A stretch of 64,000 nt of DNA. Origin: Aureimonas ureilytica DSM 18598 = NBRC 106430 (lineage in GTDB: Bacteria; Pseudomonadota; Alphaproteobacteria; Rhizobiales; Rhizobiaceae). Position 1 is the first letter of the stretch; every line of letters starts with the position of its first letter. Under the pieces are notes generated by a model. The model was not told the origin of the DNA and made no database searches. It worked only from the letters and a program-made list of their open reading frames with translations. Shown piece by piece: positions 23,251 through 31,152 of the stretch. Location of the stretch: assembly GCF_000382705.1 (NCBI RefSeq), contig NZ_ARQE01000004.1, positions 342,197-406,196 of the forward strand, read 5' to 3'. A program made the translations under genes and the position numbers.

Positions 23251-24428
23251 CCCCGGCTGCCGAGCGAGAGCGGATTGTCCAGAAGCGCGGCCCGGTCCGG
23301 CGCGTCGATGCGCGGCGCGCCGGTGAAGGCGGCGAAGAGATCGCGCACCAGCCGCTCGTCCAGCCCGTCGCCGATCAGGACGAGGCGCGAGCCGGGGGCC
23401 TCGCCGTCCGGCCAGGCCGGCAGGCGCACGGGCGGATGCAGATAGGTGCGAACCCCGTGCAGCACGAGCGGATGCGCCTCGTCCTCGCGCAGGCGCACCA
23501 CCGCCTTCATGCGCAGGAGCCGCTCGCCCTGCCGCAGGAACAAAAGATCCAGAAAGGCCTCCAGATCGCTCGATGCGATCGGCGCGGCGTGCGTCAGCGC
23601 GAAGGAGGCGACGCCGCCATGGGCATGGGGCCGATTGTGGCTCGGATGCGCGCAGGCGCCGCCGTGATCGTGACCGCACTCGTGGTCGTGATCATGGTAA
23701 TGATCGTGATCGTGGGGATGGGCGTGATCGTGGTCATGCCCGTGGTCTTGACGATCCTGCCCCTCCTCGCCCATCCAGCGGGCGAGATCGGCCTTGCGCG
23801 TTTCGGGATCGAGGAGCCCGCAGCCGAAGGCCTCGGCCGCGCCGGCCGCCTGCGCCTGGCGGATCGGCGCGCGCGGGTTGAAGGCGCGGATCGCGCCGGC
23901 GAGCCCGGCCCAGTCGGGCGCGAGATCGGTCTTGCTGACGAGGATGCGATCGGCGCAGGCGACCTGGCGCTGCGCTTCCGGCCGCTCGGCGAGCGAGGCC
24001 GCGCCCGTCACCGCGTCCACCAGCGTCACCACGCCGTCGAGCGCGAAATGCTGGAGAAGCACCGGATGCGCCATGAGCATGGCGAGGATCGGCGTCGGGT
24101 CGGCCAGCCCCGTGGTTTCGATCACCACGCGGCGGAAGGGCGCGAGGCGCTGCGTCTGCACGCGGTCCACGAGTTCGGCCAGCGTGTCCACGAGATCGCC
24201 GCGCACGGTGCAGCAGATGCAGCCGTCGGCAAGTTCGATCACGCCCTCGCGGGCCGTTTCCACGAGGAGATGGTCGATCCCGACCTCGCCGAACTCGTTG
24301 ACGATGACGGCCGTGTCGCGCGCTTCCGGCGAGCGAAGAAGCCGGTTGAGGAAGCTCGTCTTGCCCGCGCCGAGGAAGCCCGTCAGCACCGTGACCGGCA
24401 CGGGACCCGCAGGAGAAAAGGCGCTCAT
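23244..24428 (-). CDS. COG0523 (CobW-like) GTPase with His-rich metal-binding loop
   Basis: G3E-family GTPase, probably a metallochaperone delivering zinc or another metal. It has 394 residues: Walker A GFLGAGKT at 17-24, the family metal motif CICC at 70-73, G4-like SKTD at 165-168, then a striking His/Asp-rich stretch at about 229-270 (about 17 His) before the CobW C-terminal domain (about 275-385). The ATG overlaps the stop of the upstream D,D-carboxypeptidase gene by four bases (ATGA), so the two are translationally coupled. No cobalamin genes are nearby, which argues against a CobW role. A Zur box was looked for upstream of the pair without a clear hit. Confidence 0.9.
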   Translation of the reverse strand: MSAFSPAGPVPVTVLTGFLGAGKTSFLNRLLRSPEARDTAVIVNEFGEVGIDHLLVETAREGVIELADGCICCTVRGDLVDTLAELVDRVQTQRLAPFRRVVIETTGLADPTPILAMLMAHPVLLQHFALDGVVTLVDAVTGAASLAERPEAQRQVACADRILVSKTDLAPDWAGLAGAIRAFNPRAPIRQAQAAGAAEAFGCGLLDPETRKADLARWMGEEGQDRQDHGHDHDHAHPHDHDHYHDHDHECGHDHGGACAHPSHNRPHAHGGVASFALTHAAPIASSDLEAFLDLLFLRQGERLLRMKAVVRLREDEAHPLVLHGVRTYLHPPVRLPAWPDGEAPGSRLVLIGDGLDERLVRDLFAAFTGAPRIDAPDRAALLDNPLSLGSRGY

Positions 24429-25633
24429 CGGGCCTCACCCGCCACGCGAATCCGCGCGCCCAGAATGTCGGCGCCCGGACGCATCGCGTCGGCGTCGCCC
24501 TCGCGCAGGGCGCGGCGGGCGGGCGCGGCGGCCTCGCCCGTGTCGGTCGGGCGCGGCGTCGGGATCGGGATGCCATAGGCGGCGACCATGGAAATGCCGG
24601 CCGGAAAGCCGCGCCCCGCCGCCGCGCCGCCGAGCGCCACCGGCACGGAGGCGGGCGGGCGCGTCAGCTCGCTCATATAGGGCGAGCCGAAGGTCTCGGG
24701 CCGGGTTTCCTCGCTTTCGCGCTCGTTGGCGCGCTGCGTGCGGCCGGCGGCCGAGCAGATCGCGGCGCTGACATCGACCGGCGGCCCTTCCGAATGCGGC
24801 AGGTCCTGCACCGTCTCGCGGATCGAGCGCGGATTGGTGTTGAAGCCGTTCTCGATGACTTCGGCCGCCAGACGCTCGCGCACGATCGGCCCTTCGGCGC
24901 CCAGCACCACCGCGACGATCGTGCGATTGTCGCGCGTGGCCGAGGCCACGAGATTGAAGCCGGAGGCGCAGATATAGCCCGTCTTCATGCCGTCGGCGCC
25001 CTTGTAGCGGCCGAGCAGCCCGTTGCCGTTCTTGATCACGGCCTGCCCCATCGTGATCGCCTCGGTGGAGAAATAGTCGGTGAAGGCGGGAAACTCGCGG
25101 CGGATGGCGACGGCGAGGAGGCCCAGATCCTTGGCGCTGGAATATTGCCCCTCGCCCGGCAGGCCGTTCGGATTGATGAAATGCGTGTCCTGCATGCCGA
25201 GATCGGCCGCCGCGCGGTTCATCGCGCCGACGAAGACCTCGGTCGAGCCGCCGCCGAGCGTCTGGGCGATGGAATAGGCGACGTCGTTGGCCGACTTCAC
25301 GAGCATCATGCGCAGCGCCATGTCGAGGCGCATCACCGAGCCGGGCGGAAAGCCCATCTTGGAGGGCGCCTGCCGGGCCGCGTCGCGCGTCATGACGACG
25401 GGCGTGTCGAGCTGGGCGCTTCCCTCCTCCAGCGCCTTCAGCGCGAGATAGGCGGTCATCAGCTTGGTGGTGGAGGCGGGAAACCAGCGCTGGGTGGCGT
25501 TGTTCTGGGACAGGACCTTGCCGGTGGCGACGTCGATCGCGATCGTGTTGGCGGCCTCCGCCGCGCCCGCGAACGGCAAGGCCGCCATGACGGCGGCCAG
25601 AACGAAACTCCTGAGCTGAGCCTTCGCCCGCAT
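24425..25633 (-). CDS. D-alanyl-D-alanine carboxypeptidase (PBP5/DacF family)
   Basis: Trims the terminal D-Ala of peptidoglycan pentapeptides in the periplasm. A 402-residue serine peptidase S11: signal peptide (MRAKAQLRSFVLAAVMAALPFAGAAEA), active-site STTK at 54-57, SAN at 114-116 and KTG at 217-219. Beyond about residue 270 the chain is low-complexity and lacks the PBP5 beta-domain, and I see no amphipathic C-terminal anchor. ATG 25633 starts right at the signal peptide. It is the first gene of a coupled pair with the His-rich GTPase, an unusual partner. Confidence 0.9.
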   Translation of the reverse strand: MRAKAQLRSFVLAAVMAALPFAGAAEAANTIAIDVATGKVLSQNNATQRWFPASTTKLMTAYLALKALEEGSAQLDTPVVMTRDAARQAPSKMGFPPGSVMRLDMALRMMLVKSANDVAYSIAQTLGGGSTEVFVGAMNRAAADLGMQDTHFINPNGLPGEGQYSSAKDLGLLAVAIRREFPAFTDYFSTEAITMGQAVIKNGNGLLGRYKGADGMKTGYICASGFNLVASATRDNRTIVAVVLGAEGPIVRERLAAEVIENGFNTNPRSIRETVQDLPHSEGPPVDVSAAICSAAGRTQRANERESEETRPETFGSPYMSELTRPPASVPVALGGAAAGRGFPAGISMVAAYGIPIPTPRPTDTGEAAAPARRALREGDADAMRPGADILGARIRVAGEAR

Positions 25634-25660
25634 CCTCGTCCTCTTTCTTTTTCCAGCGAC

Positions 25661-25694
25661 GTGCGAAAAACGGCCGCGTCCAGCCTCTTCGCAC
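25661..25694. promoter_or_regulatory. Inverted repeat in the dac / amidohydrolase divergent region
   Basis: GTGCGAA (25661-25667) and TTCGCAC (25688-25694) form a perfect 7-base inverted repeat with a 20-base spacer, 28 bases upstream of the carboxypeptidase start. A possible operator or mRNA leader hairpin; no regulator can be named. Confidence 0.3.
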
Positions 25695-25778
25695 CTGCAC
25701 CCGACTCGTGTCAGGATAGGGCGAACGTTTTAAGAAGGTTCATTTGTCGCCATTCTATGGCACCGCCCGGAACTTCCC

Positions 25779-26942
25779 ATGCCCGTTTCGCAGAGCCTCG
25801 ACCAAGCTTCCGACCTCGCCATCTGGCGCCAGACGCTGCATGCCATGCCCGAACTCCTCTACGAGGTGCACGACACGGCGGCCTTCGTGGCGGCGCGGCT
25901 GCGCGAGTTCGGCTGCGACGAGGTGGTGACGGGCCTCGGGCGCACCGGCGTCGTGGGCCTGGCGAACGGCCAGGCGCCCGGGCGCACGATCGCGCTGCGC
26001 GCCGACATGGACGCGCTGCCGATCGTGGAGGACACGTCCCTTCCCTATGCCTCGCGCCGCCCCGGCCAGATGCATGCCTGCGGCCATGACGGGCACATGG
26101 CCATGCTGCTCGGCGCCGCGCGCCAATTGTGCGCGACGCGCCGCTTCGCCGGCCGGGTCGCCTTCGTGTTCCAGCCCGCCGAAGAAGGGGGCGCCGGCGC
26201 GCGCGCGATGATCGAGGACGGACTTCTGGAGCGTTTCGGGATCGAGGAGGTCTACGGGATGCACAACCTGCCGGGCCTGCCGGTCGGCACGTTCGCGATC
26301 AATCCCGGCCCGATCATGGCGGCGACCGACGAATTCTCGATCGAGCTGTCCGGGCGCGGCGGCCATGCCGCGATCCCGCACCAGACGCGCGATCCGATCC
26401 TGGCGGGCGCCGCCCTGGTGCAGGCGCTGCAGCAGATCGTCTCGCGCAATGTCGACCCGCTGGATTCGCTCGTCGTCTCGGTGACGCAGTTCCATTCGGG
26501 CTTCGCGCGCAACGTCCTTCCCGAAAGCGCGACGGTCTCCGGCACGGTGCGCTCGCTGCGCCACGCGACGCAGGATTTCGCCGAAACCCGCATCGGCGAG
26601 ATCGCCGCCGGCATCGCCGCCGCGCACGGGCTCACGGCCGAAAGCCGCTATGCCAGAAACTATCCGGTGACGCAGAACGACGCCGAGAAGGCGCGCTTCT
26701 GCGGCGACGTGGCGGCGAGCGTCGTCGGCGATGCCAAGGTCGAGCGCGCCGTCCCCGCCCTGATGGGCGGCGAGGACTTCTCCTTCATGCTGGAGCGACG
26801 GCCGGGCGCCTTCCTGTTCATCGGCAACGGACCGAGCGCCGGGCTCCATCATCCGCGCTACGATTTCGCCGACGAGGCCGCGCCCTTCGGCGTCGCCTAT
26901 TGGGTGGCGCTGACGGAGCAGGCCCTGCCCCTGGCGGCGTGA
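25779..26942 (+). CDS. M20-family amidohydrolase (hippurate/N-acyl amino acid hydrolase type)
   Basis: Zinc- or manganese-dependent hydrolase of N-acyl amino acids, 387 residues. ALRADMDALP at 72-81, HACGHDGH at 99-106 (metal ligands C101 and H103), FQPAEEGG at 131-138 (general base E135, ligand E136), YGMHNLPGLPVG around 166, GRGGHAA in the lid domain, and GGEDFS near 330. No signal peptide, so cytoplasmic. ATG 25779 is taken as the first Met in frame. It stands alone, divergent from the carboxypeptidase gene; the physiological substrate is unknown. Confidence 0.9.
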   Translation: MPVSQSLDQASDLAIWRQTLHAMPELLYEVHDTAAFVAARLREFGCDEVVTGLGRTGVVGLANGQAPGRTIALRADMDALPIVEDTSLPYASRRPGQMHACGHDGHMAMLLGAARQLCATRRFAGRVAFVFQPAEEGGAGARAMIEDGLLERFGIEEVYGMHNLPGLPVGTFAINPGPIMAATDEFSIELSGRGGHAAIPHQTRDPILAGAALVQALQQIVSRNVDPLDSLVVSVTQFHSGFARNVLPESATVSGTVRSLRHATQDFAETRIGEIAAGIAAAHGLTAESRYARNYPVTQNDAEKARFCGDVAASVVGDAKVERAVPALMGGEDFSFMLERRPGAFLFIGNGPSAGLHHPRYDFADEAAPFGVAYWVALTEQALPLAA

Positions 26943-26963
26943 GCCGTTCTCGGACACCCGACA

Positions 26964-26989
26964 CGAAAAAGCCGGCGACGACGCCGGCT
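26964..26989 (-). terminator. Intrinsic terminator of the XRE regulator gene
   Basis: AGCCGGCG-ACGA-CGCCGGCT (26970-26989) is a perfect 8-bp hairpin, and on the minus strand it is followed by TTTTT (26965-26969). It ends the leftward transcript from 27019 and may also stop the convergent amidohydrolase transcript. Confidence 0.85.
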
Positions 26990-27018
26990 CCTATTCGTCG
27001 AAGAGAGGAAGACGAGGT

Positions 27019-27411
27019 TCAGCGAACGCCTTCGGGGTCCAGCGCCTCGATCAGCGCGCGCAGGCGATGGCGCACTTCGATATCGGGAATGCGCGAAAGA
27101 GCGAGCGAGGACTGGAGCGTCTCGCGGCTCGCCACGGGCTGCGCCGGCTCGCTCTCGTCCAGTCCTTCGAAGAAGAACATCGGGCTGGTCTCGAAGGCCT
27201 TGGCGATACGGTAGAGCGTGCTGGCGCTGATGCGGTTGGCGCCGGTCTCGTATTTCTGGATCTGCTGATAAGTCACGCCGATCCGGCGCCCCAGTTCCTC
27301 GAGCGATACGCGGCGTGACGTGCGAATCAAACGAAGACGCGCGCCCACCTGCACGTCGATTGGATCCCGCTCGGCCTTCAACTCGGACACCTCATACTGC
27401 ATTTCGACCAT
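27019..27411 (-). CDS. XRE-family (HTH_3) transcriptional regulator
   Basis: A 130-residue DNA-binding protein. A helix-turn-helix lies at about residues 24-78 (ARLRLIRTSRRVSLEELGRR then GVTYQQIQKYETGANRIS), followed by an acidic C-terminal tail. It resembles the short Cro/CI-type regulators widespread in Hyphomicrobiales (including the PraR type). I chose ATG 27411 (MVEMQYEV) because the residues upstream look non-coding; the frame is open to 27483. It has its own terminator, and the promoter should lie in 27412-27649. Its target genes cannot be read from the sequence. Confidence 0.85.
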   Translation of the reverse strand: MVEMQYEVSELKAERDPIDVQVGARLRLIRTSRRVSLEELGRRIGVTYQQIQKYETGANRISASTLYRIAKAFETSPMFFFEGLDESEPAQPVASRETLQSSLALSRIPDIEVRHRLRALIEALDPEGVR

Positions 27412-27649
27412 CTTCCATCCGGGCCCAGAGCGGAAATGCAACAAGCGTGAGTGGGACGACCGATCACCCAACCCCAGGGGCAAGAGATCGGTCCGGCCTG
27501 CGTTGCCTATTCCAGTTCGATTCGACTGCCGACATGATAGCGCGGCGGTGACGAAATTGTGATCCCCACCCCGGCAGACTGCAACCTTCGCGCGCCATGC
27601 TTAATAGAACCCGGGGATAAATGATAAGGGAAAAAAGGCAGCCTGCACG

Positions 27650-28900
27650 TCAAAAAAGCGAAAGCTGCTCGGCCTTGGCTCGTCCGGTCAGCCGGCTTCT
27701 CAGGTTTTCTTCGTCGAGGCGCGCGCCCGGCGTCCAGTCCAGCGCGCAGACGAAGGGCCGGACCTTGTCCATCGAGCGGCACAGCCGCGCCACGTCGTCG
27801 AGCCGCAGGGTGCGGTGACGGCGCGAGGAGAGAATCGCATCCACCGAACGCGTTCCAAGGCCCGGAACGCGCAGGAGCATCTCGCGATCGGCCCGATTCA
27901 CGTCCACCGGAAAGCGGTCGCGATGGCGCAGCGCCCAGGCGAGCTTGGGGTCGATCGCGAGATCCAGCATCCCGTTCTCGCCCGACGACACGATCTCGGC
28001 GCGCTCGAACCCGTAGAAGCGCATCAGCCAGTCCGCCTGATAGAGGCGATGCTCGCGCATGAGAGGCGGCTTGGCGGAGGGCAACCGGTTCGACGCGTCG
28101 GGAATGGGCGAGAACGCGGAATAGTAGACGCGCCGCAACCGATAGTTGCCGTAGAGATTTTCCGAGCGGGTGAGGATCGTCGCGTCGTCGGCGCCGTCGG
28201 CCCCGACGATCATCTGCGTGGACTGGCCGCCCGGCGCAAAGCGCGGCGGCTTCACGCGCTCGCGCTTCTCGCCCCTCCCCTCGTCGATCTTCATGCGCAG
28301 ATGGCCCATGGAGCGGCGGATGTCGCGCGGCTTCTTTTCGGGCGCGAGGCTTTCGAGCGCGACGTCGGTCGGCAGCTCGATATTGATCGACAGGCGGTCG
28401 GCGAAGAGGCCCGCGTCCTCGATGAGCTTGGGCGACGCGTCGGGAATGGTCTTCAGATGGATATAGCCCGAGAAGTTCTCCTCCATCCGCAGCTTGCGGG
28501 CAATGCGCACCATCTCCTCCATCGTGTGGTCGGAGCTGCGGATGATGCCGGAGGAGAGAAACAGGCCCTCGATATAGTTGCGCTTGTAGAAGGCCATGGT
28601 GAGCTTCACCACTTCCTCCACGCTGAAGCGCGCCCGCGCCACGTTGGAGGAAGAGCGGTTCACGCAGTAGACGCAGTCGTAGATGCAGAAATTCGTCATC
28701 AGGATCTTGAGGAGCGAAATGCACCGCCCGTCCGGCGCATAGGCGTGGCAGATTCCCGAGCCCTCCGTCGAGCCGATGCCGCCGGACTTCATCGAATCGC
28801 GCTTCGACGTGCCGCTGGACGCGCAGGACGCATCGTATTTCGCCGCATCGCTGAGGATGGCGAGCTTGTCCATCAAGGTCATCTTGGCCATCCCACCCAT
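27650..28900 (-). CDS. Radical-SAM putative DNA modification/repair protein
   Basis: A 416-residue radical S-adenosylmethionine protein of the family annotated as putative DNA modification/repair (TIGR03916 type). The 4Fe-4S motif C72-x3-C76-x2-C79 sits in NFCIYDCVYCVN, preceded by MDKLAILSDAAKYDASCASSG. Near the C-terminus VNRADREMLLRVPGLGTRSVDAIL is a helix-hairpin-helix DNA-binding motif. The start is ATG 28900 because GGGGAA lies 7 bases upstream and the family begins there; an in-frame GTG 57 bases earlier has no site. In many genomes a second DNA-metabolism gene and a uracil-glycosylase-like gene follow; here no such partner is present. The chemistry is unknown. Confidence 0.87.
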   Translation of the reverse strand: MGGMAKMTLMDKLAILSDAAKYDASCASSGTSKRDSMKSGGIGSTEGSGICHAYAPDGRCISLLKILMTNFCIYDCVYCVNRSSSNVARARFSVEEVVKLTMAFYKRNYIEGLFLSSGIIRSSDHTMEEMVRIARKLRMEENFSGYIHLKTIPDASPKLIEDAGLFADRLSINIELPTDVALESLAPEKKPRDIRRSMGHLRMKIDEGRGEKRERVKPPRFAPGGQSTQMIVGADGADDATILTRSENLYGNYRLRRVYYSAFSPIPDASNRLPSAKPPLMREHRLYQADWLMRFYGFERAEIVSSGENGMLDLAIDPKLAWALRHRDRFPVDVNRADREMLLRVPGLGTRSVDAILSSRRHRTLRLDDVARLCRSMDKVRPFVCALDWTPGARLDEENLRSRLTGRAKAEQLSLF

Positions 28901-29107
28901 ATAGAGTTCCCCTTTCGTTCCGGCCATCGAGCTCCGCGCCTTTTCCACCGCCCGCACCTGTGACGCGCGGTCGCGGCCCGTTCAGGTGAGGTTCAGAACC
29001 GTAAGCCTAGCTTGCATTCATCATCGGCCGGAACCGGTGGAGCGATCGGGCGTTCGCCCGGCTCGTCCCCTCCGTCCGGCGGGTCGTTTCAAGGGAGAAG
29101 TTTTTTC

Positions 29108-29539
29108 ATGCGTCGTTTCAGTCAGGTCTTCATGGCGCTCGTGGTTCTGGGAACCGGCAGCGTCACCTTCTCGGCCCCCGCCGAGGCTCAGGGGTTCCGC
29201 GAGCGTCAACGCTTCGTCGAGCGCTTCTGCGCCCGCAATCCGGGCGCCCGCGACTGCCGCGAGTTCCGTCGCGATGCGCGCCGCTGGGACAACCGCCGCT
29301 ACAATCGCTGGTACCGCGACAATTATCGGGACCGTCGCGACAATTCGGGCGCCGCGGCGATCTTCGGCTTCGCCGCCGGTGCCGCGCTCGGCGCGGCGGC
29401 CGCCGGTGGTGCCTCGAACGGCGCGGTGGTGAGCCGCGATCAGGTGGCCCGCTGCGCCGCCCGCTACCGGACCTACGACCCGCGCACCAACACCTATGTC
29501 GCCAACAGCGCGGGCGAGCGTCGCATCTGCCGCCTCTGA
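29108..29539 (+). CDS. BA14K-family secreted protein (first copy)
   Basis: A 143-residue exported protein with a signal peptide (MRRFSQVFMALVVLGTGSVTFSAPAEAQ), an Arg/Asn-rich basic middle (DNRRYNRWYRDNYRDRRDN), a Gly/Ala-rich hydrophobic segment (about 82-103) that may anchor or span the membrane, and the C-terminal BA14K motif (CAARYRTYDPRTNTYVAN then ERRICRL). BA14K proteins are Brucella-type immunoreactive, lectin-like surface proteins. ATG 29108 follows GGGAGAAG. Has its own terminator. Confidence 0.87.
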   Translation: MRRFSQVFMALVVLGTGSVTFSAPAEAQGFRERQRFVERFCARNPGARDCREFRRDARRWDNRRYNRWYRDNYRDRRDNSGAAAIFGFAAGAALGAAAAGGASNGAVVSRDQVARCAARYRTYDPRTNTYVANSAGERRICRL

Positions 29540-29564
29540 GCGGGCAGCCGACGAGCGGACGAAC

Positions 29565-29597
29565 AGGGGTCGGCGCCATGCCGGCCCCTTTTCTTTT
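29565..29597 (+). terminator. Intrinsic terminator of the first BA14K gene
   Basis: A 10-bp stem AGGGGTCGGC/GCCGGCCCCT (one T-G pair), loop GCCAT, followed by TTTCTTTT. It begins 25 bases after the stop. Confidence 0.85.
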
Positions 29598-29742
29598 GTC
29601 GGGAAGCGATCAAATGATCGCGATCGCATTCAGCCGTCATTCAGGATGCCGCCGGTAGATTGACCGCACTGAAGCCGCTTCGTCGCCTCGGATCGTCCGG
29701 GAGTTTGAAGAGCGGCGCATCCGTCGCTCCGGAGTTCGCACC

Positions 29743-30246
29743 ATGCGCATTCTTCTTGCCGTTCTGACCGCCTGCACGCTGACAACGAGCCTCGGCACCG
29801 CGCAGGCTCAGGTCTGGGACAATGGCCCCGGCTATATCGGCGAGCCGCCGCCGCCGCCGCGCGGCTATTATCGGGAAGCACCCCGCCGTCACCATCGCGG
29901 CGGTATCGATGCGGGCGACGCGCTTCTGGGCGGCGCCATCGGCCTTGCCGCCGGCGCGCTTCTCGGCTCGGCCCTGTCGCAGCCCCAGCAGGCGCCCGCG
30001 CCGACCTACGACCCGCCGCGCCAGAGCTATCCGGCCTATGGCGTCGCCCCGCCGAGCTATGAGGACACGGTTCCGGCCCGTCGCACCTATCGCCAGCCGC
30101 GACAGGCCCGGTACTACGACGATTACGGCACCAACACGCGTCAGGCGCATGTGGACGCCTGCTTCGCGCGCTACCGCTCCTACGACGCGCGCACCGACAC
30201 CTATATCGGCAATGACGGCTATCGCCATCGCTGCAACATCTGGTAG
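29743..30246 (+). CDS. BA14K-family secreted protein (second copy)
   Basis: A 167-residue paralogue of the gene at 29108. Signal peptide MRILLAVLTACTLTTSLGTAQAQ, a proline-rich stretch (EPPPPPRGYY), a Gly/Ala-rich hydrophobic segment at about 56-79 (DALLGGAIGLAAGALLGSAL), a Tyr/Pro/Gln-rich linker, and the C-terminal BA14K unit (ACFARYRSYDARTDTYIGN then RHRCNIW). ATG 29743 has GGAG 8 bases upstream. The linker differs strongly from the first copy; only the two ends are similar, suggesting an old duplication or independent domain capture. Confidence 0.88.
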   Translation: MRILLAVLTACTLTTSLGTAQAQVWDNGPGYIGEPPPPPRGYYREAPRRHHRGGIDAGDALLGGAIGLAAGALLGSALSQPQQAPAPTYDPPRQSYPAYGVAPPSYEDTVPARRTYRQPRQARYYDDYGTNTRQAHVDACFARYRSYDARTDTYIGNDGYRHRCNIW

Positions 30247-30280
30247 CGGGCGGCTCCGCCGAACCGGATGATCTGAAACG

Positions 30281-30315
30281 AAAAAGGCGCCCGGTTCATC
30301 GCCGGGCGCCTTTTT
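30281..30315. terminator. Bidirectional intrinsic terminator
   Basis: AAAAA, then a perfect 9-bp stem GGCGCCCGG/CCGGGCGCC (30286-30294 and 30302-30310, loop TTCATCG), then TTTTT. It serves both the second BA14K gene from the left and the molybdenum hydroxylase operon from the right. Confidence 0.92.
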
Positions 30316-30337
30316 CGTGGGATGGGTTCACCGTCTC

Positions 30338-31138
30338 TCAGCGCGCCTTGCGCACGGCCCGCTTGGCGACGACGGGAACCAGCGCCGCGCGATAGTCCGA
30401 CGAGCCGTGCAGATCGCCGATCATGTCGCCTTCCGGCACGCTCAAGCCGTCGATCGCCTCCGGCTCGAAGCGCGCCGACAGGGCCGCTTCCGCCTCGTGC
30501 CAGCGGAAGGCCCCGTTCGAGCCCGCGCCCGTCACCGCCACGCGGACCTCGCCGCCCCGCCGGGCGACATAGACGCCGCACATGGCATAGCGCGAGGCCG
30601 GGTTGCGGAACTTCTCGTAGGCCGAGGCATCGGGGGCTTCGAAGCTGATAGCCTTCACGATCTCGCCCTCGCCCAGCGCCGTTTCGAACAGGCCGAGAAA
30701 GAAGTCGTCGGCGGAATATTCGCCGCGATCGGTCTCGATCGTGCCGTTCAGCGCCAGAAGCGCGGCGGGATAATCCGCCGCCGGGTCGAAATTGGCGCAG
30801 ACGCCGCCGATCGTGCCCATATGGCGCACGGCCGGATCGCCGATCAGCTGGGCGAGCTCCGTGAAGCCCGGCGCGACCGCTTCGATCGCGTCGGAATTGG
30901 CCACTTCGAAATGCGTCGTGCCGCCGCCGATGCGAACGCTCCGCCCCTCCACGGAAATGCCCTTCATCTCCGCGACATGCCGCAGATCGATCAGCGCCGA
31001 GGGCGCGGCGAGCCGCGCCTTCATGGTCGGGATCAGCGTCATGCCGCCGCCGAGATATTTCGCCTCCTCGCCAGCCCCGGAGAGAAGCTGGGCGGCCTCG
31101 CTGAGCGAGGTCGCGCGATGATATTGGGTCTCGTACAT
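30338..31138 (-). CDS. Molybdenum hydroxylase FAD-binding medium subunit (CoxM-like)
   Basis: FAD subunit that passes electrons from the iron-sulfur subunit to the quinone pool or another acceptor. It has 266 residues with the two flavin loops of the family: KYLGGGMTLIPTMK (about 27-40) and HMGTIGGVCANFDPAADYP (about 106-124), then a CO_deh_flav_C domain from about 170. ATG 31138 is preceded by GGGGAGAGG. It is the last gene of an S-L-M operon, 14 bases after coxL, and stops 23 bases short of the bidirectional terminator. Confidence 0.92.
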   Translation of the reverse strand: MYETQYHRATSLSEAAQLLSGAGEEAKYLGGGMTLIPTMKARLAAPSALIDLRHVAEMKGISVEGRSVRIGGGTTHFEVANSDAIEAVAPGFTELAQLIGDPAVRHMGTIGGVCANFDPAADYPAALLALNGTIETDRGEYSADDFFLGLFETALGEGEIVKAISFEAPDASAYEKFRNPASRYAMCGVYVARRGGEVRVAVTGAGSNGAFRWHEAEAALSARFEPEAIDGLSVPEGDMIGDLHGSSDYRAALVPVVAKRAVRKAR

Positions 31139-31152
31139 GCCTCTCCCCTCCC

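Noticed and set aside
23684-23760. CAT/GTG-rich tract as a simple-sequence DNA repeat element
   Set aside because: It is the His/Asp codon run of the COG0523 GTPase and is explained by the protein's metal-binding loop.
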